The translations under genes were made by a program, and so were the position numbers. Shown here piece after piece: positions 45,901 to 54,579 of a stretch of 64,000 nt of DNA. The stretch comes from Centipeda periodontii DSM 2778. Its GTDB lineage: Bacteria; Bacillota; Negativicutes; Selenomonadales; Selenomonadaceae. Positions within the stretch are counted from its first letter, which is position 1, and every line of letters begins with the position of its first letter. Location of the stretch: the NCBI RefSeq assembly GCF_000213975.1, contig NZ_GL892076.1:2081702-2145701 (forward strand), in the 5' to 3' direction. The notes under the pieces were generated by a model. That model searched no databases, was not told the DNA's origin, and was given only the letters and a program-made list of their open reading frames with translations.

Positions 45901-48900
45901 ACATAGCTTGCGGTGCTGTTCGCCGTGCCGTAGATGCGGCTCTTATCGCCCGCGACCAGCGCCAGCGCACGCTTCGTGATGTTGAAATGTCCATCCACAT
46001 AATTGATGTCATAGTTCGCCGCCGTGCCCGATGAGAAGTGCGCCGCGCTCGCCTTTGTCCAAAGACCTGCCGTGCCCGCATTCGTCGTGACGGTCGCTGC
46101 CGGGTCAATCGTCTCCGTCACGTCGTCAATCGTATCCCCATTCACCAGCCCCGTGGTCGCGGTAGCCACAGCGACGTTGACCTTCGCCGTGTTGTTGACA
46201 TACCCCGCCGTTGTATTCGCATCGCCGTAGAAGCGGCTCTTGTCGCCCGCCGTGATGGTGAGCGGACGCTTTTTGATTGTGAGCGTGCCAACCGTCGAGG
46301 TGATATTGTAGTCCGTCGAAATGCCGCGGCTGCCGGACGCAAGTGCCACGCCGTCGAGTGTCATCGCATACGTGCCGATGCCTGTGCGCTCGGTCACGGC
46401 GTTGCCGCCGCCGTCGACCGCCGTGACCGTGTACTTTGCGAAGCTGTCCCCCGTGGCAAGCGAGCCCGTATACGACGGCGCGGGAATCGTCACACTGTCA
46501 TTCGCCGTACCGTAGATGCGCTCGCCGCTCGGCGCGGTGAAGTGAATGTCGATGGGCTTGATGGTCAGTTTGCCCGGCACATATTTGAACTTGTAGTTGT
46601 TTGCCGTAAGCGTGCTGTTCTTCAGGTCAACACTGTACTCGCCCGCATGGACAGCGCCCTGCGCATATCCCGTCGTCTTCGCCGCATCCGCAATCGGGGT
46701 ATAGGAAACAGAACCCGAGAGCAGTCCCGGTGTTGCCGCCGTCTGGCTGTTCGCGAAATTCGAGAATGTGACGCCCGCGTTGCCCGTGTAGCTGTGCGCC
46801 GTGCCGTCGTAGTTGACCGTCTCCGTCTTGCCCGTGACCGTAACGACACGCGGCACGATGCGGTAGTCGACCGTGATCTTGTAGTTGAGGTCGTTGTGTC
46901 CTATATAAGTAATCTTCTCATTGGCGATGGTCGAATCCGAGCCGTAGGTATGCGCACCCGAACGCATATTGACATCGGTCAACGCATTCGTCACTGTGCC
47001 GTCCGCCGTATTGACGTCGGCATTGACATTTGTCAGCTTCGTCGTGCCGAAGTTATGCGTGCCCGAGTCAATCACATGGTCGCGGATATAGTCGACCTCC
47101 GTCTTGTCAAGCGCACGACGCTTGACATTGCCGTCGTCTTCGATATGGAAGCCCGCCGTCGAGTTGAAGAAGGCCGCGTTGTCATCGCCGTAGGCACGCG
47201 TCGAGTAGAGCTTGAGTTCGGGCTGGTACTTGTAGAACATGGCGTTCTTGCCCGCAGGAACGGGGAAGGAGCCGCGATTCGTATAGTCCACGCCATATTT
47301 ACGGAACTCGAATACAAGCCCGTCGATCTCGTTCTCGACGGAGTCCTCCGTATGCACGACATAGCGCTGACCGGGCGCGGTCTGGATGGCGTTCGCGCCG
47401 CCCTTGTTCTTGAATGCGCCGCCCTTCGCCTCGATGAGGACATCGGACGTGCCCGTGCCGACGATCTGCCCGCCGGGCGCAATCGTGACGTTGCCGCCGT
47501 CCTTGTTCGTGATATTGATGGCGGCATTGTTTCCCTTGATAACCCCCGTGACATTTGTGCCGCCCTTCGTCTCGACGGAAACGCCGGCCCTTGACGTGAT
47601 ATCGCCGAGGTTCTTGATCTCGTTCGGCCCCGTGAGGTTGACGGAGTTCGCCTCCACTTCGAGCGTCGGAACGGATTTCAATACGCCCGTCGAGGTCACA
47701 GCACCGCGCGTCTTGATGGCGACGGCATCAGCAAGCCCCTCAGGCAGGTCGACGTTGCCGACCTTGACATTTTCCGCATTCGTACCGCCGATGCGTATTT
47801 TACGGAAGCCCTTGCCGTCGGGATTCTTGCGCAGAAGTCCCGTGCCGCTGAAGATGTCGGACGGAAGCGTGGGATCGGAGGCAGAGCCGCCCGCGCCGGG
47901 CGTGCCGAAGTTGATCGTCTTGTTCGACGAATAGGTGTCGAAGGACACGTCGCCGTGACCGATGATCGTGCTGCCGTTCGCCGTGTTGAGCACATCTGTA
48001 TGGATGGCGACATTGCCGTCATGATCGCGGTCAGCACCGTCCGCATTGATATGCGCATCGTCGAGATTGACTTCACGGCTGGCAACGGTGTAGTCCCTGC
48101 CGTGCGTATTGATCGTGCCCGAGAGGTTGACGCCGCCCGCTCCGCTCGAAACCGCCTGCTGGATGTTCACGCGGAACGGCATGTCGATCACGCCGCTCTG
48201 ATAGAGACGTCCGGTGCCTCCGCGGTCGCCGATGTTGATGATCTCATACTCCCAGAACTGGCGGTTGTTGCCATTGAAATACTTGTCGAGCAGCGAGAGC
48301 TTCGCCGGATCGTTCACACTGCCGCCGAGCTTGACATCCCGATTGGACGACATCGGCAGGATGTTGAGCGCCTTCGTGCCCTTCATCTTGCCGCTCAAGT
48401 CGATCGCATCGGTCTTGAGTGTGAGCGCACCCGTCCCCGTATCGACGGAGCTTCCCGCAGCGGTCGTCAGCTCCTTCGACGCGAGGGCAAAGTCATTGCC
48501 GTTCGTCCGAATATTCGCCGAGCCGTCGAGCGTCATCGAGCCTGCCGTCTTGCCGGATCGGATCGTCGTCGGATCGACGAAGTTCAGATTTCCGCCAACC
48601 TTCGTCGCGCCCGTTGCATCTTCGCGTCCGAGGTAGACGTGCTTGAAGCCATCCTTGATCTTCGCGCCGCCGAAGAGGTTTTCGGGCAGGGTCAGCCCCG
48701 TACCCGTCACACCAACGTTGAGGTTCGTCGCGGCATTCGCCTGCTGTATGGTGAGATTGCCCTTGCCCTCGACGCCCTCGGTGAAGGTCATGACATCGGC
48801 GGAAAGCTCAATGTCGCCCGCCGTACCGCCCGACTCGCCCGCCTTCACACCCTTGATGGTACGCGAAGCAACGGGCGCACCTGCGGGCGTTGTAATCGCG

Positions 48901-51900
48901 CCGATATTCAGTGCGTCCGACTTGACCTTGACGGAGAGCGCGTCGGCAGCGAGCGTGCCGATTTCGTTCGCCTCTTCAAGTGCGATATTGCCGCCGACTG
49001 CGGCGAGCTTCGCCGCCGTAATCTTGCCCGCCGTCTGGTTCGCCGCCGTCTTGGCGTTGACAACGAGCGTCTTTCCCGCCGCAAGCGTCATATCCCCTGC
49101 GAAGTTGATGTTATCCGCTTGGAGTGTCACGTCCTTCCCGAGGGAAGAATTTTTCACATTGATCGTGCCCTGCGTGCTGTTGCCGATGGCGTAATGCGAG
49201 AAGTTCGGGCCGAATACCTGCGTGAACTTATTGTTCGTCAACTGCAGGTCGCCCGTCGCACCGTCACCAAGCCCGATGGTCTTCGTACCGTTGTACGTTC
49301 CGATGCCGAGCGTGCCCGTGCCCGTGACGGACGGACTGCCGCTGCTCGGGGTGAGGTTCGCGATGCTGTTCGTATAGAGATTCAGCGCACTTCCCGCACC
49401 AATATTCATTTTGCCACCGGACGGGTTCTCGATTGCGCCCGTCGTCAGTGTCACATTGTAAGGCTTGCCCGATCCATCGGTGCCGACTTTGAGACCGCCC
49501 GCATCGACTGTGACCTTGCCCGTCTCCGCCGTCTTGACGACGACGCGGTTATTTGCCTCAAGGCCATCAATCGTGACCGTCTGGCTACGATTGTCGCCGA
49601 GAACAAGCTCACTGAACTGATTGCCAAAGAGCTTGCCATTGAGCTGGTCGCTCGTGACATGAAGCCCTGCGCCCGTTGAAGAGTTGTTGAGCGTCAGATC
49701 GCCCGCCGTCTTGCGCGTGATGACGAGACCGCTCTTACCGACGATGTTCGTCGTGTTGTCGTCCGCCGCCGGCGTGACGATTTTGTCCGTATGCACGCGC
49801 AGAGCACCGACGGTATCGGTGCCCGAATCGAGCTGAGCGCGTGCATCGAGCTGCAGCTTATTGCCCGTGACATCGACCCAGACGGGTGTGGAGCCGGGAG
49901 CGACCTGCACCTTGGCATCCTCGTTCAGCACGACGTCGCCGTTTCGTGCATTGAGCGTCGCCTGTGCATAGTTGCCCTCGACCTTCAGTGTAGCTCCCTG
50001 CTCGAGATGGATGTCACTGCCCGTCTGGATGTTGATCTCCGCGCCTTCGCCCTTTTTCGTCGCACCCGAGCCTTTCACATGGACAGTCTTGCCCTGCTTA
50101 ACGGTGAAGCCGCCCGTAATGACCGAGGCGGGATCGTGCCCCGCCTGCGTCGGATCTGCACCGATCGTGAGCTTCGTACCCTTGCCCTCGATGGAGAGAT
50201 TGTCGCGCACCTCGACGCCAAGCTTACCCGCCGCGTTGATGGACTTCTTGACTGCGCCGCCGTAGAAGTAGACATGCTTCTCACCCGCGACGTCGAAGCC
50301 GCCGAAGCCGTTGAGCGTGTCATTGATCGTACGGTAGGCGATGCGGAAATCTGCGGCAGGAGCGTCTGCGGCATTGTCACTGATATAGATGTCCTGACTC
50401 GCCGATGCGCCCTTCGCCGTGACCTTGCCGTCCTTTTGTCCGTTGATCTTGCCGAGGCCAAGATCGATGCCGCCCGAGAGGTCGAGGTCGAGGTTCTTGA
50501 CGGCGAGCGTATCCGCCGCCGTCGGCAGTTCCGCCGTATGCGCCTTGATCTTCATGTCGGACTTGCCATCCGCGCCCGCCTTCGTCGTGCCCGTCAGCGT
50601 GACCTTGCCCGTGGTCTCGATGTCCGACGGCTTCTTGAACGTCGCGCCCTTGAGGTTCACGTCGCCCGTCTGCGTCGCGCCGCCGATCTTGATCTTGCCG
50701 TAAGCGGCATTGTCGATGTTCCAGTCGCCCGCTCCCGTACCGACATTGATGGTCTGCGCCTTATTTGCCTTTTCAAGCGTGAGCTGCTTGCCGACATTGA
50801 CCTTGTTCGTGCCGAGGTCGAGGTCGTCGGCTTCGATCTTCGTGTCGTCCGTGGAGGTCAGCTTACCCTCTATCGTGAGCTTATTGCCGCCATCCATCTT
50901 GATGTCCGTCGATTTCGTCTTGAGTCCGTCGACGTTCTTCGCAGGATTTACCGTGCGGTCTTCGACGACGGCGACCTTCATGGGCGTGTTGTTCTTGAGT
51001 TTGAGATCGCCGTCCGCCATATCGGCGGCGATGTTTGAAATCGCATTCGACTGCGTGCTGAGATCCATCGAGCCTTTGCCGAGGAGCAGCAGATTGCCGA
51101 CCGTGATCGGCGCACTCTGGGAAAGACCGTCACCGAGCGTCGTGCCCGGAGCATCGGCATGGAGCGCGAGCGTATCCGTCGCCGCACCGTTGATCGCGCC
51201 CGTGATATTGATTTTCCCCTGCGTCAGGATGCTCGTATACTTGGGCAGATTGCCGCTCGCGATGCCTGCGATGGTCGCCGTGCCGGCATTGTCCTTCGCG
51301 CCGATAGAGACGTTCTTAAAATTGCCCGCCTTGAGCGTTCCGAAGCCTGCATCCGTCACAAGCCCCGCCGTGCCGCCGACGGTGAAGTTTCCTGCCGTCT
51401 TGGGCTTCAGGACAAACGTGCCCGCTCCGTTCGTATCGGCGAACGCGGCATCGTTCCAGTTCGTGACGCTGTTCGCCGTCATCGTCATCGTCCCCGCGCC
51501 CGAGGCGAGATTCGCCCCCGAAGCAAAGTCGATGATATTTGCCTTGAATGTCGTGTCCTTGCCCGTCGCATTCGTCATTACGCCCGAGAATTTGAGCGTT
51601 GCACCCGATTCCACCGTCAGCGGCGCCTTGACGTCGGCTGTGCCGATTTCGACATTGCCCGTAGATGCGTTGCCCAGATGGACTTCGCCCGTGCCGGAGT
51701 TGATGAAATTGAGATTGGGCAGCACAAGGTCGGAGGGTGTCGAAGAACCGACTGCCATCGTCTTGCCCGCCGTTTTCGTCTCAACCGTAACTTTTCCGTT
51801 TGCACTCGAAAGAGTGCCCTGCGCTCCCGAGGGGAGCGTCAGCGCATCCGTCTTGACATCAATCGTGCCGCCTGCTGTCGATACCTTGCTCGCCGTGTCG

Positions 51901-54410
51901 AAATTGACCGTCGTCGCTTCGAGCGACGTCGCTGCCGCATCCGTCGATTTGACCTCGGCATTCGCATCGAACTTGAGCGTGCCGCTCGCCTTGAGCTTCA
52001 TCGCGCCCGCCGCGTTCGTCATGCCGTGTGCGCCGACCGTGAGATCGCCCGTCACGTCGAGACTCGCGCCGCCCGCGGCTGTCACCACCCCCGTTTCACC
52101 GCCAACGGTCAGATTGCCGCTGTTCTTAAATGTCAAGCCCTTTGCCTTGCCGTCGAGCTTCTTGACGGCGTTCGCGCCCGTGAGATTCACGGTTGCATCC
52201 GCCGCCTCAAGCACGGCCGTGTCCGTCGTGATGACACCCACGCCCGTGATGGCGTTTTTCGAGCCAAGCGTCAGTGCGTGCGTCGAAGCGATATTCACCG
52301 CACCGCTGACCGTCAGCGTGCCTGCACCCGTATACATTTCCAGATCTTCGTCCGCCGTCACGCCGTTTGCGATGATATTCGCCTTTTTCGCGGCGTCGCC
52401 GACCGTATTCTTCTTGAAGTTCCGAATCTTTCCCGTGCTCGTGAACGTATCGCCTGCGAGGTCAAGTCCGCCCGTGCCTGTGCCAAAGTTGATGGTCTTC
52501 CCATCCGAAAGCGTCCAAACCTTCGCCGTGCCTGCGGGATCGCCGTCGCCCGTGATCGTGCCCGAGAGGTCGAGGGAATCCGTGCGCAGTTCGACCGAGC
52601 GCGTCGTGATGTTCCCGCCGAGGGCGATCCCCTTGCCGCCGCCCGTGGATTTGCCGACGAGCGTGACCTTGCCCGCGCCCGCCGTGATCGTCGCGCCCGT
52701 GAGCGATACGCCCGCCGCGTTCGCTGTCGTGCTGCCTGCAAGTTCGACATTGCCGCTCGCCGTGGCGCCGTCCGTCGTGTCAATCGTGACGCCGTTGAGT
52801 GTGATGCCCGCTTCGCCCGCACTCTGCGAGTTGGCAAAGCCGACGCCATCTTCGACAAGACCGCCGCCGATCTTGACATTGCCGCCGAGCGTCTTGATAT
52901 TCTTTCCGGTCGCAACGCTGACACTGCCGCCCGCACGGTGGTTCGTATCGGAGGTGATATCCACATTGAGCTTGCCCGCCGTCGACGTGATGTCGGCATT
53001 GATGTTGACACTGCCCGTTGCTTTCAGGGAAAGGGTCGCATCGCCGCCCGCCGTCTTCGTGATGGCATCCGATACGGTGATGGAATTGTCGTTCGGTCCC
53101 GTGAGGTTCGCCGTCTGAATGGTTACAGATGTGCCACCGTTCAGCGAATTGGTGACGGTCTGCACATCCGCCTGAGAGCCGGCTTCAGGATCTCCCGCCG
53201 CACGCGTCTTGACCTCAATATCGCCGGGATCGATCAGCCACTCGCCCGCCTTGCCTGCTTCGGACGAAGCATCGACGCGTCCCGTGATCTGCACCTGTGC
53301 ACCCGAGGTCTCGACCGCACCTCCCGCGCCTTTGCCGCGTGCCGTGATCTCGCCCGCAAACTTCGTCCTGCCGTCCGACCATACGGCGACCGTGCCGCCC
53401 GCATTGCCCGCCTCAGTCGCGTCCGCACGTACGGCTGCGCCGCGCTCGATTGTGACATTTTTCGCATGCGCGAGGTCGCCTGTGCCCTGCCAGCCGCCGC
53501 CGATCTCGACCGTGCCGCCGACTGTGCCGCTCACGTCCGTCACGCTGCCCGCCGCCAGACGCACGTCGTTCGCCGTCATGCGGATCGCGCCCGCCTTGCC
53601 ATCCAGACTCGCGGCACGCACGATGCCCTCCTGATTCACTGCCGAGCGCGTCAGTGCATCGCCCGTCGCTGCGGACATGAAAACGAGACCTCCGTCCGCT
53701 TCGACGAGACCTTTGTTCGTAACCGCCTGCTCAAGTGCCGCCTGTGTCGGAACGACTGTAACCTTGCCGTCGCCGTTGAAGTCCAGCGATACCGCCTCGC
53801 CCGCTGCGAGCACCGCCGCGCCCTTGCGCGCAACAATGACGCCCTCGTTCATGACATCCTTGCCAAGGAGCGCAACCGTCCCTTCATTCTGCGCGATGAG
53901 GGAGGCGCGGTTGATGACTTTCCCGTCCTGCGGCGTGCCGACAAAGGCGTATTTGCCCGCCATAAAATCCGCGTTCGTAATGTTCATCGTGGACGCAACA
54001 ATCGAGCCCGCATCCACCTGAGCACCGGGTGCAAAAAGAACACCTGCGGGATTCACGAGGAAAACGCGTCCGTTCGCCGAGAGCGTGCCAAAAATCTCCG
54101 ACGGATTGTTCCCAATCACGCGGTTGAGCAGCGCCGCCTGTGCGCTCGGCTGAAAAATATTGACACGTTCTCCCGCCGCGATATTAAACGAGTTCCAGTT
54201 GATGACGGCGCTCTCCGTCGCCTGTCGAATCGCCATCTCCGCCTGCGTCTGCGCAATCTCTGCCGCCCCCGCTGCGACCGTTCCTCCCTGCGGCAGGGCA
54301 TAGACCTCCTGTGCACCGCCAATCATCAATGCACCCGCCGCCAGAATGCCGACACCGCTGTGCAGACTTTTCCGCAGCATACTGCGACGCTGTTTTCTCA
54401 TCATGCTCAT
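42927..54410 (-). CDS. Giant TpsA exoprotein (filamentous haemagglutinin-like, MBG repeats)
   Basis: 3827 residues without interruption. An extended signal peptide (basic start, GVGILAAGALMIGGAQ, cleavage near VYA) leads to a TPS secretion domain at about 40-290 (INWNSFNIAAGERVNIFQPS, NRVIGNNPSEIFGTLSANG, FLVNPAGVLFAPGAQV). A very long repetitive Gly/Thr/Asp-rich beta-helix follows to about 2500. Residues of about 2510-3490 are tandem MBG-like modules (each about 96-99 residues, containing AGDKxRxYG, GLVNGDxxxxVTE, NYxIxYxDGxFxIT). A Gly/Ser/Asn-rich stretch lies near 3527-3617 and a C-terminal domain ends the protein. It probably acts as a surface adhesin or biofilm matrix fibre. TpsB for its export is encoded 170 bp upstream. 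GGGG precedes the ATG. Confidence 0.92.
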   Translation of the reverse strand: MSMMRKQRRSMLRKSLHSGVGILAAGALMIGGAQEVYALPQGGTVAAGAAEIAQTQAEMAIRQATESAVINWNSFNIAAGERVNIFQPSAQAALLNRVIGNNPSEIFGTLSANGRVFLVNPAGVLFAPGAQVDAGSIVASTMNITNADFMAGKYAFVGTPQDGKVINRASLIAQNEGTVALLGKDVMNEGVIVARKGAAVLAAGEAVSLDFNGDGKVTVVPTQAALEQAVTNKGLVEADGGLVFMSAATGDALTRSAVNQEGIVRAASLDGKAGAIRMTANDVRLAAGSVTDVSGTVGGTVEIGGGWQGTGDLAHAKNVTIERGAAVRADATEAGNAGGTVAVWSDGRTKFAGEITARGKGAGGAVETSGAQVQITGRVDASSEAGKAGEWLIDPGDIEVKTRAAGDPEAGSQADVQTVTNSLNGGTSVTIQTANLTGPNDNSITVSDAITKTAGGDATLSLKATGSVNINADITSTAGKLNVDITSDTNHRAGGSVSVATGKNIKTLGGNVKIGGGLVEDGVGFANSQSAGEAGITLNGVTIDTTDGATASGNVELAGSTTANAAGVSLTGATITAGAGKVTLVGKSTGGGKGIALGGNITTRSVELRTDSLDLSGTITGDGDPAGTAKVWTLSDGKTINFGTGTGGLDLAGDTFTSTGKIRNFKKNTVGDAAKKANIIANGVTADEDLEMYTGAGTLTVSGAVNIASTHALTLGSKNAITGVGVITTDTAVLEAADATVNLTGANAVKKLDGKAKGLTFKNSGNLTVGGETGVVTAAGGASLDVTGDLTVGAHGMTNAAGAMKLKASGTLKFDANAEVKSTDAAATSLEATTVNFDTASKVSTAGGTIDVKTDALTLPSGAQGTLSSANGKVTVETKTAGKTMAVGSSTPSDLVLPNLNFINSGTGEVHLGNASTGNVEIGTADVKAPLTVESGATLKFSGVMTNATGKDTTFKANIIDFASGANLASGAGTMTMTANSVTNWNDAAFADTNGAGTFVLKPKTAGNFTVGGTAGLVTDAGFGTLKAGNFKNVSIGAKDNAGTATIAGIASGNLPKYTSILTQGKINITGAINGAATDTLALHADAPGTTLGDGLSQSAPITVGNLLLLGKGSMDLSTQSNAISNIAADMADGDLKLKNNTPMKVAVVEDRTVNPAKNVDGLKTKSTDIKMDGGNKLTIEGKLTSTDDTKIEADDLDLGTNKVNVGKQLTLEKANKAQTINVGTGAGDWNIDNAAYGKIKIGGATQTGDVNLKGATFKKPSDIETTGKVTLTGTTKAGADGKSDMKIKAHTAELPTAADTLAVKNLDLDLSGGIDLGLGKINGQKDGKVTAKGASASQDIYISDNAADAPAADFRIAYRTINDTLNGFGGFDVAGEKHVYFYGGAVKKSINAAGKLGVEVRDNLSIEGKGTKLTIGADPTQAGHDPASVITGGFTVKQGKTVHVKGSGATKKGEGAEINIQTGSDIHLEQGATLKVEGNYAQATLNARNGDVVLNEDAKVQVAPGSTPVWVDVTGNKLQLDARAQLDSGTDTVGALRVHTDKIVTPAADDNTTNIVGKSGLVITRKTAGDLTLNNSSTGAGLHVTSDQLNGKLFGNQFSELVLGDNRSQTVTIDGLEANNRVVVKTAETGKVTVDAGGLKVGTDGSGKPYNVTLTTGAIENPSGGKMNIGAGSALNLYTNSIANLTPSSGSPSVTGTGTLGIGTYNGTKTIGLGDGATGDLQLTNNKFTQVFGPNFSHYAIGNSTQGTINVKNSSLGKDVTLQADNINFAGDMTLAAGKTLVVNAKTAANQTAGKITAAKLAAVGGNIALEEANEIGTLAADALSVKVKSDALNIGAITTPAGAPVASRTIKGVKAGESGGTAGDIELSADVMTFTEGVEGKGNLTIQQANAATNLNVGVTGTGLTLPENLFGGAKIKDGFKHVYLGREDATGATKVGGNLNFVDPTTIRSGKTAGSMTLDGSANIRTNGNDFALASKELTTAAGSSVDTGTGALTLKTDAIDLSGKMKGTKALNILPMSSNRDVKLGGSVNDPAKLSLLDKYFNGNNRQFWEYEIINIGDRGGTGRLYQSGVIDMPFRVNIQQAVSSGAGGVNLSGTINTHGRDYTVASREVNLDDAHINADGADRDHDGNVAIHTDVLNTANGSTIIGHGDVSFDTYSSNKTINFGTPGAGGSASDPTLPSDIFSGTGLLRKNPDGKGFRKIRIGGTNAENVKVGNVDLPEGLADAVAIKTRGAVTSTGVLKSVPTLEVEANSVNLTGPNEIKNLGDITSRAGVSVETKGGTNVTGVIKGNNAAINITNKDGGNVTIAPGGQIVGTGTSDVLIEAKGGAFKNKGGANAIQTAPGQRYVVHTEDSVENEIDGLVFEFRKYGVDYTNRGSFPVPAGKNAMFYKYQPELKLYSTRAYGDDNAAFFNSTAGFHIEDDGNVKRRALDKTEVDYIRDHVIDSGTHNFGTTKLTNVNADVNTADGTVTNALTDVNMRSGAHTYGSDSTIANEKITYIGHNDLNYKITVDYRIVPRVVTVTGKTETVNYDGTAHSYTGNAGVTFSNFANSQTAATPGLLSGSVSYTPIADAAKTTGYAQGAVHAGEYSVDLKNSTLTANNYKFKYVPGKLTIKPIDIHFTAPSGERIYGTANDSVTIPAPSYTGSLATGDSFAKYTVTAVDGGGNAVTERTGIGTYAMTLDGVALASGSRGISTDYNITSTVGTLTIKKRPLTITAGDKSRFYGDANTTAGYVNNTAKVNVAVATATTGLVNGDTIDDVTETIDPAATVTTNAGTAGLWTKASAAHFSSGTAANYDINYVDGHFNITKRALALVAGDKSRIYGTANSTASYVNGTNLFRVKAGTNLVNGDTISSVTETIDSRATVTTDAGTAGLKTTIAGAVFGTGNANNYDISYEDGSFAITPRDLTLRAGDKTRIYGTENTTAVYTGGTSKFRADAATATTGLVNGDAVADVTESTNATRTTNVGATGLKTQIANATFGTGKASNYNISYVDGGFDITKRDLYITAGDKSRTYGDDNETAQYVNGTSRLNVRAADATTGLVNGDTISSITETIDPTATVTTDAGTGGLWTRASAAQFAHGTDANYNIHYADGAFNITKRALTLVAGDKSRIYGTANSTASYVNGTNLFRVKAGTNLVNGDTISSVTETIDPRATVTTDAGTAGLKTMIGSAVFGTGNANNYDVSYEDGSFAITPRDLTLRAGDKTCIYGTENSTAIYTGGTTKFRADAATATTGLVNGDAVADVTESTNATRTTNVGATGLKTQIANATFGTGKASNYNISYVDGGFDITKRDLYITAGDKERAFGAENATARYVNGTQRINVRPSDDTTGLANGDAISSIMETIDPTATVTTDAGTGGLWTRASAAQFSQGTDANYNILYVDGRFAIVPREVLVTAGDVTRDYGAPNPVVTEYVVERGDRTSWRGLLAGDEVSGIRSYYDAAITPTTQGGSYPGVIHVDPASVTAGYTGASAISNYRFRYAPGRLKIQMRGFDMSTPEGRAVITSTGSVTQVTAGLTGVAANRVPGSLYGGTGAGSTGIGTGGASGAGGRTGTAGGRNVGGIDGNSGTSNGAAGMSGGSAGSTGNAGGTGSAGDTNAAASTGNGSGAAAQTVVSAAAKQDRSFADGVTIQMPQEQASAHWTNRVVVSNGKASEAHSFITESDGTFGFDLGRTRGIYGHRPDDVPGNTSEAIPVLFTDGGTRDLDGIYSVNYSPEKLAIKPSSKKVDIPDPKEIRNTSEQALSFLYQTQNGAYEVTFGNGIVTLYPQDDAALNIITNKDRKAARAVLSSGILTAIEDLGVTPVEIRAVYIFNVLDGQSEE
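44230..45981 (-). repeat. Two tandem 876-bp repeats inside tpsA (three MBG modules each)
   Basis: Three MBG-like modules (A, B, C; about 292 residues) are repeated head to tail at 45106-45981 and 44230-45105. Matching landmarks such as GATATAGAG and GTTCGTGCCCGCC recur exactly 876 bp apart, and long stretches are nearly identical at DNA level. A C-type module also precedes the first copy, giving C-A-B-C-A-B-C. Confidence 0.85.
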
Positions 54411-54441
54411 GGTCTATTCCCCTCAATCAAAAATCATGTAA

Positions 54442-54475
54442 CTGCTGCACAAAGTCTTTTTGACGCGTGCACCAG
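54442..54475. repeat. Degraded copy of the CGAAG-type hairpin
   Basis: CTGCTGCACAAAGTC, loop of T residues, GACGCGTGCACCAG forms an imperfect stem resembling the hairpins at 42871 and 63963, but no T tract follows on the minus strand. It lies between tpsB and tpsA, where full termination would be unwelcome. Confidence 0.4.
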
Positions 54476-54501
54476 CTCTTCGTTTGTATTGTCCGGACGC
54501 T

Positions 54502-54559
54502 CAAAGCGCCCCTTCCACCGCTTACGCGGTCCCCCCCCGCTCTGGCGGGGGAGGCTTTG
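54502..54559. repeat. GC-rich three-stem palindromic intergenic element
   Basis: Outer arms CAAAGC/GCTTTG enclose two hairpins, ACCGC-TTAC-GCGGT and CCCCCGC-TCTG-GCGGGGG, so the 58-nt unit can fold as a three-way junction. It lies in the 169-bp tpsB-tpsA gap. It resembles short dispersed palindromic repeats, but only one copy is in this window. Confidence 0.5.
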
Positions 54560-54579
54560 CTATGCCGGTTCTTCGCCGT

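Noticed and set aside
50710..53118. An 802-codon plus-strand frame with hydrophobic, Pro-Ser-Val-rich translation inside tpsA
   Set aside because: It mirrors the Gly/Thr/Asp codon pattern of tpsA in the opposite direction; the real TPS motifs are on the minus strand.
42927..54410. CRISPR array suspected from regularly recurring segments at 44-46 kb
   Set aside because: The repeats are hundreds of bases long, in frame, and encode MBG-like protein modules; there are no short direct repeats with unique spacers and no cas genes.
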